Assembly: GCA_002429455.1 (NCBI GenBank)
Contig: DIZU01000202.1
Span: 3,165 to 9,682, forward strand
Source: Methylotenera sp. UBA6020
Lineage (GTDB): Bacteria; Pseudomonadota; Gammaproteobacteria; Burkholderiales; Methylophilaceae
Direction of reading: 5' to 3'
Length of the DNA stretch: 6,518 nucleotides
In this document: positions 1-6,452 of the stretch, piece by piece
How positions within the stretch are numbered: the first letter of the stretch is position 1
Layout of the letters: the number at the start of each line of letters is the position of its first letter
Made by a program: the position numbers and the translations under genes
The notes under the pieces: model-generated
What the model was told of the DNA's origin: nothing
The model's input: only the letters and a program-made list of their open reading frames with translations
Database searches by the model: none

Positions 1-38
1 AAAAACATGGCAATCCTTGAACTTGTTTAACTTAATAG

Positions 39-62
39 GTGACTATAGTACGATATGGTCAC
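39..62. promoter_or_regulatory. Candidate operator O1 upstream of the TetR-family gene
   Basis: Imperfect palindrome with arms GTGACTATA (39-47) and TATGGTCAC (54-62), pairing at 8 of 9 positions around a 6-bp centre. The outer GTGAC and GTCAC blocks span 24 bp end to end. The same blocks with the same span occur at 735-758 before the adaptor gene. A sequence repeated this precisely on both sides of a TetR-family gene is what an autoregulated local repressor would be expected to use. The site overlaps a possible -10 box (TATAGT, 44-49). Binding by the adjacent regulator is inferred. Confidence 0.7.
44..49 (+). promoter_or_regulatory. Possible -10 box of the regulator gene
   Basis: TATAGT matches the sigma-70 -10 consensus at 5 of 6 positions and lies inside the left part of palindrome O1. 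No convincing -35 box is seen at 16-18 bp; TTGTTT at 23-28 gives only a 15-bp spacer. If it is used, transcription would start near 55-57. That would place the GTG at 39 outside the mRNA and favour the ATG at 96 as translation start. Tentative call. Confidence 0.35.
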
Positions 63-95
63 TATTTGTCAATACCCACAAGTGAATGTTATGCT

Positions 96-713
96 ATGAA
101 CATGATTAAAAAACTACAACCCATCCCCAGAGGCCCTTCTGAACACACCGTTCGAGATCAAATTGTTGAGGCTGCTGCTGAGTATTTCAGCCGCTACGGC
201 TATACAAAAACAACCGTTTCCGATCTGGCTAAAGAAATTGGTTTTTCTAAAGCTTATATTTATAAATTCTTTGCGACAAAGCAAGAAATTGGAGAGGTAA
301 TCTGTTCCAATACTTTGAATGCAATATTGAACGCTATTAATGAAGGAATGGTGGATGCACCCACAGCTTCAGAGCGGTTTAGGCGTATGTTCAAGGCCGC
401 TGTAGAAGCAAGTGCTCAACTTTTTTTCGAGGATCGAAAGCTCTATGACATCGCAGCTTCAGCTGCGAGTGAGCAATGGCAATCTTGTATTATTTATCAG
501 GATGAAATCAAAAAAATAATTTTGGAGATTATTCGTGAAGGGCGTGAAACAGGCGAATTTGAACGGAAGACCCCAATCGATGAGACCGTAAATGCAATCT
601 ATTTTGTAATGCAACCTTATTCCAACCCTTTATTGCTACAACACAATCTTAATCTCGTTGAGCAGGCTCCTATGATTCTTTCTAATTTGATACTGAGAAG
701 CCTAGCTCCATAA
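96..713 (+). CDS. TetR/AcrR-family transcriptional regulator, probable repressor of the RND operon
   Basis: Cytoplasmic one-component regulator: an N-terminal DNA-binding domain joined to a helical ligand-binding/dimerisation domain. From the ATG at 96 it has 205 residues, usual for TetR proteins. The helix-turn-helix lies at about residues 38-65 and reads TTVSDLAKEIGFSKAYIYKF followed by FATKQEI, the classic TetR pattern with the recognition helix ending in YKFF and a K at the start of the next helix. The rest is helical and variable, as expected for a ligand pocket, so the inducer cannot be predicted. The frame is open back to a GTG at 39, but that codon sits inside palindrome O1. ATG 96 has a weak Shine-Dalgarno-like AAGTGA (80-85), and ATG 102 is also possible. 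It lies upstream of and co-directional with the adaptor-permease pair, so it is probably their local repressor and its own. Confidence 0.9.
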   Translation: MNMIKKLQPIPRGPSEHTVRDQIVEAAAEYFSRYGYTKTTVSDLAKEIGFSKAYIYKFFATKQEIGEVICSNTLNAILNAINEGMVDAPTASERFRRMFKAAVEASAQLFFEDRKLYDIAASAASEQWQSCIIYQDEIKKIILEIIREGRETGEFERKTPIDETVNAIYFVMQPYSNPLLLQHNLNLVEQAPMILSNLILRSLAP

Positions 714-732
714 AATACTTACAAAAAATATC

Positions 733-760
733 TAGTGACTATTGACTTAATTAGTCACTA
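733..760. promoter_or_regulatory. Candidate operator O2 of the efflux operon
   Basis: Perfect inverted repeat: TAGTGACTA (733-741) and TAGTCACTA (752-760), separated by 10 bp. It shares GTGACTAT and GTCACTAT with O1 at identical spacing (24 bp from first GTGAC base to last GTCAC base). It lies 38 bp before the adaptor start and covers a possible -35 box (TTGACT, 742-747), so a bound protein would occlude RNA polymerase. Repression by the adjacent TetR-family protein is inferred from position and the repeated motif. Confidence 0.78.
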
Positions 761-770
761 TATGGAAAAT
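742..770 (+). promoter_or_regulatory. Candidate sigma-70 promoter of the adaptor-permease operon
   Basis: TTGACT (742-747) matches the -35 consensus at 5 of 6 positions. Seventeen bases later comes GAAAAT (765-770), a weak -10 with 4 of 6 matches. The -35 lies in the centre of palindrome O2. Transcription would begin near 777, just upstream of the ribosome binding site GAGGGGAA (787-794). The -10 is the weak part of the call. Confidence 0.45.
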
Positions 771-798
771 ACAGGTTCTCATTTTCGAGGGGAACTTC

Positions 799-1920
799 AT
801 GCATCATCGTAAACTTACCTCAGCTATCGTTATTGGCTTATTTCCACTGGCATTAATTGCGTGCAGTGAAAAAACGCCGACTGACCCACGCACCCAAATT
901 CCATTGGTTAAAGCGGGAAGCGTTCAAGCTGCGTCTGATTCATCACGCTCCTTCACGGGAACAATCGCTGCCAGAGTTCAAAGTGATTTGGGGTTTCGTG
1001 TCCCGGGTAAAGTGCTCGAACGCTTAGTTGATACAGGCCAAATCGTCAAACGTGGTCAGCCACTCATGCGCATCGACCCTATCGATCTGCAATTGACAGC
1101 GCATGCGCAACATGAGGCCGTGATGGCGGCAAAGGCCCGTGCTGATCAAACAGCAGAGGAAGAAATTAGACATCGTGGTCTTGTGGAAGCAGGGGCTATA
1201 TCAGCTTCTACTTATGATCAAATCAAAGCGGCAGCGGATTCAGCCAATGCACAACTCAAAGCAGCTCAAGCTCAAGCTGATGTGGCAAAAAATGCATCTG
1301 GCTATGCAGTCTTACTCGCGGATGCGGATGGTGTGGTCATGGATACGCTGGCTGAACCAGGTCAAGTCGTTAACGCTGGTCAAACGGTCATGCGCATAGC
1401 ACATTCTGGAAAGCGCGAAGCTATCGTACATCTACCGGAAACCTTGCGCCCTTCGTTAGGTTCTATTGCTCAGGCCAGTCTTTTCGGCAAGGAAAATCTA
1501 ACCGTGCCTGCAAAGCTGAGGCAACTTTCGGAGTCTGCAGATGGGGTGTCGCGTACCTTTGAAGCAAGGTATGTATTGGATCAAGCATTAGCTAATGCTC
1601 CTCTTGGTGCGACTGTGACCATTAAGCTCAAGGAGAACGTTTCTTCCACGAAAACAGGGTTAGAAGTACCCATCGGGGCAATTTTCGATGCCGGAAAAGG
1701 TGCGGGTATTTGGGTGCTTGAAGGGCAGCCAATCCACGTTACATGGCGTCCAGTAAAAATTATGAGCATAAGTGATGATGCTGCACGTATTGAAGGCAAT
1801 CTAAAGGTTCATGATCAAATTATTGCGCTAGGTGCACATCTTCTTCACGAAGGAGAAAAAGTCAGAGTCGCGGCTAATGAAATCGATCATTCAGGTCTGA
1901 ACCGTGGAGAGGTAAAATGA
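799..1920 (+). CDS. RND efflux periplasmic adaptor (membrane-fusion protein), lipoprotein
   Basis: Periplasmic adaptor that links an inner-membrane RND permease to an outer-membrane channel; 373 residues, normal for the HlyD/AcrA-type family. It begins with a lipoprotein signal: basic MHHRK, a hydrophobic stretch, then lipobox LIAC with the acylated Cys at 22. Two lipoyl half-motifs flank the hairpin, one at about 61-96 (RVPGKVLERLVDTGQIVKRG) and one at about 172-202 (ADGVVMDTLAEPGQVVNAG). An alanine- and glutamine-rich coiled-coil hairpin lies between them (about 97-171). A beta-barrel (about 205-280) and a membrane-proximal domain (about 285-360) follow. A strong ribosome binding site, GAGGGGAA, ends 4 bp before the ATG. 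The stop overlaps the permease start (ATGA at 1917-1920), so the two are translationally coupled. No lesion is visible. The residue after the Cys is Ser, not the Asp that retains lipoproteins in the inner membrane under the E. coli rule. Substrate unknown. Confidence 0.93.
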   Translation: MHHRKLTSAIVIGLFPLALIACSEKTPTDPRTQIPLVKAGSVQAASDSSRSFTGTIAARVQSDLGFRVPGKVLERLVDTGQIVKRGQPLMRIDPIDLQLTAHAQHEAVMAAKARADQTAEEEIRHRGLVEAGAISASTYDQIKAAADSANAQLKAAQAQADVAKNASGYAVLLADADGVVMDTLAEPGQVVNAGQTVMRIAHSGKREAIVHLPETLRPSLGSIAQASLFGKENLTVPAKLRQLSESADGVSRTFEARYVLDQALANAPLGATVTIKLKENVSSTKTGLEVPIGAIFDAGKGAGIWVLEGQPIHVTWRPVKIMSISDDAARIEGNLKVHDQIIALGAHLLHEGEKVRVAANEIDHSGLNRGEVK

Positions 1921-3404
1921 GCGGCTTCAATCTTTCGGCCCTTGCAGTACGTGAGCGGTCAATCACCTTGTTCCTGATCATTCTGATAACGATTGCAGGT
2001 ACTATCGCTTTTTTCAAAATGGGCAGAGCTGAAGATCCACCATTTACGATAAAGACAATGACTGTGATTACAGCTTGGCCAGGAGCGACGGCTCAGGAAA
2101 TGCAAGACCAGGTCGCGGAGAAAATTGAAAAGCGTATGCAAGAGTTGCGCTGGTACGACCGCTCGGAAACTTTCACTAGGCCCGGCCTGGCTTTTACCAC
2201 GGTTACCCTGCTCGACAGTACACCACCATCAGAAGTTAAAGAAGAGTTTTATCAGGCGCGAAAGAAAATAGGCGACGAATCAAAAAATCTACCGGCTGGA
2301 GTCATCGGCCCGATGGTGAATGACGAATATGCAGACGTTACCTTTGCTCTGTATGCATTAAAAGCAAAAGGAGAACCACAAAGATTATTGGTTCGAGACG
2401 CTGAAAAAATGCGTCAGCGTCTATTGCACGTAGCCGGCGTGAAGAAAGTGAACATCATTGGTGAGCAACCAGAGCGTATATACGTAGCTTTTTCTCATGA
2501 CCGCCTTGCCACCCTTGGAGTCTCACCGCAGGAAATTTTTTATGCGCTAAATAACCAGAATGCATTATCACCGGCAGGCTCAATCGACACCAAAGGTACA
2601 AAAGTATTTATTCGAATCGAAGGCGCTTTCGACCAACTGCAAAAAATTCGTGATACGCCAATATCTGCTCAAGGTAGGACACTGAAATTATCAGACATAG
2701 CTACGGTAGAACGTGGTTACGAAGACCCCTCGACATTTTTCGTCCGCAACAATGGCGAACCAGCTCTCCTGCTGGGTATCGTAATGCGTGATGGGTGGAA
2801 CGGCCTCGATTTAGGAAAGTCGTTAGATGCTGAAGTCGCTTCAATCAGTAGCGACTTGCCATTAGGTATGGGTTTGACCAAAGTGACCGACCAAGCGGTG
2901 AACATCGATTTATCGGTCGATGAGTTCATGGTTAAGTTCTTTGTGGCGCTTCTCGTGGTCATGCTGGTAAGTTTCTTAAGTATGGGCTGGCGTGTTGGTC
3001 TTGTAGTTGCCGCCGCCGTACCACTGACGCTGGCCATTGTATTTGTCGTCATGGCAGCTACTGGCAAAAATTTTGACCGTATCACATTGGGTTCGCTGAT
3101 ATTGGCACTTGGACTACTGGTTGACGACGCCATCATCGCCATCGAAACAATGGTGGTAAAAATGGAAGAAGGTTACGACCGCATCGCTGCATCTGCTTAT
3201 GCCTGGAGCCACACAGCAGCCCCGATGTTGTCTGGCACCCTCGTCACTGCAATCGGCTTTATGCCTAATGGCTTTGCCCGTTCGACAGCCGGCGAATACA
3301 CCAGCAATATGTTTTGGGTGGTGGGTACTGCCCTGATTGCATCCTGGATCGTCGCCGTAGTATTCACGCCTTATTTAGGTGTAAAGATGCTCCCGGACCT
3401 CTAG
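1917..3404 (+). CDS. N-terminal half of the RND permease, up to the amber stop
   Basis: Encodes 495 residues: TM1 (about 14-34), the first large periplasmic porter region with PGATAQEMQDQVAEKIEKRM at about 55-74, then TM2-TM6 (about 338-488). TM4 carries the acidic pair D403-D404 in GLLVDDAIIAIE, equivalent to the D407/D408 proton-relay pair of AcrB. The GWRVGLVVAAAVPLTL segment between TM2 and TM3 is typical of the family. Translation starts in the ATGA overlap behind a GGAGAGG ribosome binding site at the end of the adaptor gene. The product ends at MLPDL, just after TM6, so it would be a complete first repeat of the two-repeat RND fold. Alone it lacks TM7-TM12 and the second porter region, so it is unlikely to work without the other half. 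Confidence 0.9.
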   Translation: MSGFNLSALAVRERSITLFLIILITIAGTIAFFKMGRAEDPPFTIKTMTVITAWPGATAQEMQDQVAEKIEKRMQELRWYDRSETFTRPGLAFTTVTLLDSTPPSEVKEEFYQARKKIGDESKNLPAGVIGPMVNDEYADVTFALYALKAKGEPQRLLVRDAEKMRQRLLHVAGVKKVNIIGEQPERIYVAFSHDRLATLGVSPQEIFYALNNQNALSPAGSIDTKGTKVFIRIEGAFDQLQKIRDTPISAQGRTLKLSDIATVERGYEDPSTFFVRNNGEPALLLGIVMRDGWNGLDLGKSLDAEVASISSDLPLGMGLTKVTDQAVNIDLSVDEFMVKFFVALLVVMLVSFLSMGWRVGLVVAAAVPLTLAIVFVVMAATGKNFDRITLGSLILALGLLVDDAIIAIETMVVKMEEGYDRIAASAYAWSHTAAPMLSGTLVTAIGFMPNGFARSTAGEYTSNMFWVVGTALIASWIVAVVFTPYLGVKMLPDL

Positions 3405-5012
3405 AAGATCGAAGGTGGTCACGAAGCGATCTATAGCACGCCGAATTACAACCGTTTTCGCTTGCTACTGGGACGAGTAATTAATCATAAATGGATCGTT
3501 ACTGCTATTGTTATAGGCACTTTTGTTGTGGCTATCCTCGGTATGGGGTTAGTCAAGAAGCAGTTTTTCCCTACTTCAGACCGTCCTGAGGTTTTGGTAG
3601 AGGTTCAAATGCCTTACGGAACTTCCATAGCGCAAACTAGTGTTGCCAGTGCTAAGCTTGAAGCATGGCTGGCAAAACAAAAGGAAGCGAAGATTGTGAC
3701 GTCTTATATTGGCCAAGGTGCTCCACGTTTCTACTTAGCCATGTCGCCCGAACTACCTGATCCATCATTTGCGAAGCTCGTAGTGCGGACAGACAATCAA
3801 GAGGAACGCGAGGTTCTGAAGTTAAGACTGCGTCAGGCCATCGCTGATGGATTGGCTCCGGAAGCCCGCGTACGTGTTACACAACTGGTATTCGGACCGT
3901 ATTCGCCCTATCCTGTGGCTTTCCGAGTTGCTGGGGAAGACCCCGAAAAATTGCGCACAATAGCCACAGAAGTACGGCAAGTGATGGACGCAAGTCCGAT
4001 GATGCGAACCGTCAATGCCGATTGGGATGCACGGGTCCCAGTTTTGCATTTTACTCTTAAGCAGGACCGGCTTGAGGCTGTAGGACTCACTTCCAACAGT
4101 GTTGCACAGCAACTTCAGTTTCTGCTAAGCGGCGTGCCCGTCACCGAAGTTCGTGAGGATATTCGCTCGGTACAGGTTGTTGGTCGGGCAGCAGGAAACA
4201 TGCGCCTAGATCCTGAGAAAATATCCGGTTTTACATTAATCGGTTCAGCAGGGCAACGTGTTCCTTTGTCACAGATTGGTTTCGTTGATATCCGTATGGA
4301 AGAACCCACTCTCCGTCGGCGCGACCGCACCCCGACGATTACCGTACGCGGTGATATTGCTGATGACTTACAGCCGCCGGAGGTATCGGCCGCAATCCTG
4401 AAACAATTGGAGCCCATTATCGCCAAACTTCCAGCTAGCTACCGGATCGAAGAGGCAGGTGCTACGGAGGAATCAGGTAAGGCTACCAATGCACTATTGC
4501 CTCTGTTCCCGATCATGATTGCGCTGACGTTGCTAATCATAATCCTCCAAGTGCGCTCGATATCGTCCATGGTCATGGTATTTGCAACTAGTCCATTAGG
4601 CTTGATCGGCGTGGTTCCAACCTTGCTATTGTTCCAGCAACCCTTTGGTATCAATGCTTTGGTTGGTTTGATCTCCCTGTCTGGTATCTTAATGCGCAAT
4701 ACGCTGATCCTCATTGGGCAAATCGAGCATAACCTGAAGGAAGGATTGAGTCCTTTCGATGCGGTAGTTGAAGCTACTGTCCAACGTGCCCGGCCGGTTA
4801 TCCTTACCGCTTTGGCTGCGATTCTGGCGTTTATTCCGCTCACTCATTCAGTATTTTGGGGAACGTTGGCATATACCCTGATTGGCGGCACTTTTGCAGG
4901 CACAATATTGACACTTGTGTTTCTTCCGTCGATGTATGCCATCTGGTTCAAAATCAGGCATCCGGGGAATGCAACCGAGAGAATCTCAACTGCATCAGGT
5001 ACCACTTCTTGA
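3405..5012 (+). CDS. C-terminal half of the RND permease, downstream of the amber stop
   Basis: Open frame directly continuing the N-half after TAG 3402-3404. The first usable start is TTG 3462 (516 residues), which has no clear Shine-Dalgarno sequence; no ATG occurs before TM7. Counting from TTG 3462: TM7 about 13-31, the second periplasmic porter region about 40-335, and TM8-TM12 about 343-492. TM10 contains GILMRNTLILIGQIE, with Arg 412 where AcrB has the essential Lys940; from memory this basic residue is normal for this RND branch. Hydrophobic helices and porter motifs are intact, with no second stop. Expression would need readthrough or suppression of the amber codon, or reinitiation from the weak TTG. 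Confidence 0.85.
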   Translation, partial: KIEGGHEAIYSTPNYNRFRLLLGRVINHKWIVTAIVIGTFVVAILGMGLVKKQFFPTSDRPEVLVEVQMPYGTSIAQTSVASAKLEAWLAKQKEAKIVTSYIGQGAPRFYLAMSPELPDPSFAKLVVRTDNQEEREVLKLRLRQAIADGLAPEARVRVTQLVFGPYSPYPVAFRVAGEDPEKLRTIATEVRQVMDASPMMRTVNADWDARVPVLHFTLKQDRLEAVGLTSNSVAQQLQFLLSGVPVTEVREDIRSVQVVGRAAGNMRLDPEKISGFTLIGSAGQRVPLSQIGFVDIRMEEPTLRRRDRTPTITVRGDIADDLQPPEVSAAILKQLEPIIAKLPASYRIEEAGATEESGKATNALLPLFPIMIALTLLIIILQVRSISSMVMVFATSPLGLIGVVPTLLLFQQPFGINALVGLISLSGILMRNTLILIGQIEHNLKEGLSPFDAVVEATVQRARPVILTALAAILAFIPLTHSVFWGTLAYTLIGGTFAGTILTLVFLPSMYAIWFKIRHPGNATERISTASGTTS

Positions 5013-5044
5013 CCTACAGATAGCTAATAGCGTCTTGCACTTCT

Positions 5045-5068
5045 AGCACTCTTATTCCAAGGAGTGCT
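5045..5068. other. Hairpin downstream of the permease gene
   Basis: AGCACTC (5045-5051) and GAGTGCT (5062-5068) form a perfect 7-bp stem, extended inward by a T-G and a T-A pair. It starts 33 bp after the permease stop. No U-tract follows on either strand, so it is not a standard intrinsic terminator. It could stabilise the 3' end of the mRNA or be chance. Confidence 0.4.
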
Positions 5069-5140
5069 CGAACAAAGAGGGGTGATGAGGCGATGGCCAC
5101 TTCCATCAATCTGATGCTCTGCCATCGTGAGAGCGAACCA

Positions 5141-5164
5141 CTGGTGTTTACCACCAGATTGTTA
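5141..5164 (+). terminator. Weak candidate terminator after the efflux operon
   Basis: CTGGTG (5141-5146) and CACCAG (5152-5157) form a 6-bp GC-rich stem with a 5-base loop, followed by ATTGTTA, a poor U-tract. It is the best terminator-like structure between the permease and the insertion sequence. Low confidence. Confidence 0.25.
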
Positions 5165-5189
5165 TAGTCAACTTTTAATTAATTATTCG

Positions 5190-5192
5190 AAT
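5190..5192. repeat. Left copy of the candidate target-site duplication (AAT)
   Basis: AAT directly abuts the left inverted repeat and is matched by AAT at 6450-6452 beside the right one. IS30-family elements usually make duplications of 2-4 bp. A 3-bp match has a 1 in 64 chance of arising randomly, so this is supportive but not proof. Confidence 0.5.
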
Positions 5193-5232
5193 GTCCGCTT
5201 TGGGCGGTGGATTCAACTGATCAACGCAACAC
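5193..5232 (+). repeat. Left terminal inverted repeat of the IS30-family element
   Basis: Its reverse complement matches 6410-6449 at 31 of 40 positions, without gaps. The best-conserved core is GATTCAACTG (5210-5219), and the inner end is GCAACAC (5226-5232). The outer 15 bases match less well but still beyond chance (GCTTT and GCGGT blocks). Confidence 0.85.
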
Positions 5233-5240
5233 TTTATCTT

Positions 5241-5246
5241 TATAAT
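5241..5246 (+). promoter_or_regulatory. Candidate -10 box of the transposase gene
   Basis: TATAAT is a perfect -10 consensus, 26 bp before the transposase ATG. The expected -35 position (TGATCA, 5218-5223) falls inside the left inverted repeat and matches poorly (3 of 6). A terminal repeat overlapping the transposase promoter is common in small insertion sequences. Confidence 0.45.
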
Positions 5247-5271
5247 ATGAATAAAGGATGGAGTGTGGGAT

Positions 5272-6429
5272 ATGGCATACAGAACCCGAATAAAGTACTC
5301 AGCCGAACAGAAATCAGAGATGTGGGCGCTGGCAACGCGGTGAATCTCTCAATGCGATAGGACGTATCTTTGACAGGCCTTCATCTTCGATCTTTAATCA
5401 GCTGGCACCTACAGGCGGCATCCGTCCACCCATTCAGCAACGATCAAGGTTAGCTCTCACGCTCTCAGAACGTGAAGAGATATCAAGAGGATTAGCTACT
5501 CAGCAGTCCTTACGCACCATAGCCAAACAACTGGGGAGTGCACCTTCAACGATAAGCCGTGAAACTAATCGCAATCTTGGCTATGATGATTATCGAGCAA
5601 CACAGGTTGATCTGGCGGCTTGGGATAAAGCCCGCCGCCCTAAGCTCTGTAACTCGCTTGCAATCTAACATTGAGTCGGATAGTCGCAGCCAAGCTGCAA
5701 TAGAATTGGTCGCCGGAACAAATCTCCGGATGACTCAAAAAGGAACATCCAGAAGAAGCGCACAATCAGGTGCCACACGAGACCATCTACCGCAGTTTGT
5801 TTATACATGCCTGTGGTGTCCTTAAAAAGGAACTGCAACAGTACCTGAGGACGCAGCGCGCCATACGTCGCTCCAAGCATGCGACTATGAAACAGAGCGG
5901 GCTTGGTCAGATTACCAATATGGTATCGATACATGAGCGACCAGCCTCTGTTGAAGATCGTGCTATTCCAGGGCATTGGGAAGGTGATTTGATCGCAGGC
6001 TCCAAGAATAGCTATATCGCGACACTGGTAGAACGTCATTCGCGGTATGTCATGTTAGTAAAAGTCAAGAACAAAGACACTGAGAGCGTGGTATCAGCAC
6101 TGATCAAACAATCAAAGAAGTTACCTGTTGAGTTATGCAAATCTCTGACTTGAGATAGAGGTAAGGAACTGGCCGATCATCAGCGTTTTAAATTGCATAC
6201 CAATGTCGATGTATACTTCTTCGACCCATGTAGTCCCTGGCAACATGGTAGTAATGAAAACGCCAACCGTTTGCTGCGGCAGTATTTACCAAGAGGCACT
6301 GACTTATCCGTGCACTCTCAGGCAAAATTAAATGCGATAGCGCGTCAGTTGAATGAACGACCAAGAAAAACATTAAAATATGAAACACCAGCAACAAGAT
6401 ATAACGCATGTGTTGCATCAACCAGTTGA
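5272..6429 (+). pseudogene. IS30-family transposase, decayed (two frameshifts, three nonsense codons)
   Basis: DDE transposase that would cut and join the element's ends. Repaired, it would have about 386 residues, near the roughly 383 of IS30. Start ATG 5272 (MAYRTRIKYSAEQKSEMW) has GGAG at 5260-5263. A 2-base loss near 5335-5340 gives TGA 5341; the next stretch (5339-5650) encodes GESLNAIGRIFDR and a second helix-turn-helix (SLRTIAKQLGSAPSTISRE). One base is missing after 5652. The final frame has TAG 5701 (probably Leu TTG), TGA 5731 (Trp in SGWLKK) and TGA 6151 (Trp in LTWDRGKEL), then ends at TGA 6427-6429. Catalytic motifs remain legible: first D in PGHWEGDLIAG, second D in DRGKEL just after the third stop, and E in GSNENANRLLRQYLPRG. 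The longest surviving piece, about 5734-6150, could not be active alone. Confidence 0.93.
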
Positions 6430-6449
6430 ATCAACCGCTAAAAGCTAAC
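6410..6449 (-). repeat. Right terminal inverted repeat of the IS30-family element
   Basis: Reads inward from 6449 as GTTAGCTTTTAGCGG, then TTGATTCAACTGG, then TTGATGCAACAC, aligning without gaps to the left repeat. The last codons and the stop of the transposase gene (6427-6429) lie inside it, so coding and end-recognition sequence overlap. Confidence 0.85.
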
Positions 6450-6452
6450 AAT
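6450..6452. repeat. Right copy of the candidate target-site duplication (AAT)
   Basis: AAT immediately outside the right inverted repeat, identical to 5190-5192. Confidence 0.5.

Larger units (their letters stand above)
1917..5012 (+). pseudogene. RND (HAE1-type) efflux permease gene interrupted by an in-frame amber codon
   Basis: Proton-driven inner-membrane drug/solute exporter of the RND superfamily, coupled to the adaptor upstream. The frame from ATG 1917 to TGA 5010-5012 is 1032 codons, the standard length for an HAE1 permease, and is uninterrupted except for codon 496, TAG at 3402-3404. No frameshift is involved: sequence on both sides of the stop is in the same frame, and the codons after it encode KIEGGHEAIYSTPNYNRFR, a plausible RND linker. 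Any of several single-base changes (for example AAG, CAG, GAG, TTG or TCG to TAG) would explain it. The rest, including the C-terminal half, shows no other damage, so the mutation is probably recent, or the stop is tolerated, or it is a sequencing error. The sequence resembles the MexK/TriC side of the family more than AcrB, by memory only, so no gene name is given. Confidence 0.85.
5193..6449 (+). mobile_element. IS30-family insertion sequence, complete ends, defective transposase
   Basis: Element of 1257 bp bounded by imperfect terminal inverted repeats of about 40 bp (31 of 40 positions match) and flanked by AAT on both sides. It carries a single IS30-type DDE transposase gene occupying most of its length, whose end runs into the right inverted repeat. 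The transposase is disabled by two deletions and three stops, so the copy cannot move itself, although its ends could still be used by an active relative. It lies about 180 bp downstream of the permease, in the same orientation, and does not interrupt a recognisable gene. Confidence 0.87.

Noticed and set aside
4695..4697. Arg in TM10 of the permease where AcrB has Lys940, as a possible loss of proton-relay function
   Set aside because: From memory, related HAE1 permeases outside the AcrB branch commonly have RN at this motif; the basic charge is kept.
1581..4843. Long antisense and alternate-frame open frames across the adaptor and permease genes
   Set aside because: They overlap strongly supported coding sequence, show low-complexity Ser/Thr/Arg-rich composition and have no recognisable motifs; they are shadows of the real genes.
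5127..5360. 77-codon frame running across the left end of the insertion sequence
   Set aside because: It crosses the inverted repeat and reads the transposase start region out of frame; the transposase frame is recognisable there from ATG 5272.
5330..5660. Programmed ribosomal frameshifting in the transposase
   Set aside because: IS30-family transposases are normally a single frame. No slippery heptamer is seen at either shift, and further nonsense codons follow.
5731..6153. Two in-frame TGA codons at Trp positions of the transposase, suggesting TGA might encode Trp (code 4)
   Set aside because: The adaptor and permease genes both end properly at TGA and use TGG for Trp. The transposase also has frameshifts and a TAG, so ordinary decay explains the TGAs.
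5665..6421. Minus-strand frames inside the insertion sequence
   Set aside because: They lie opposite well-conserved transposase motifs and have no features of their own.
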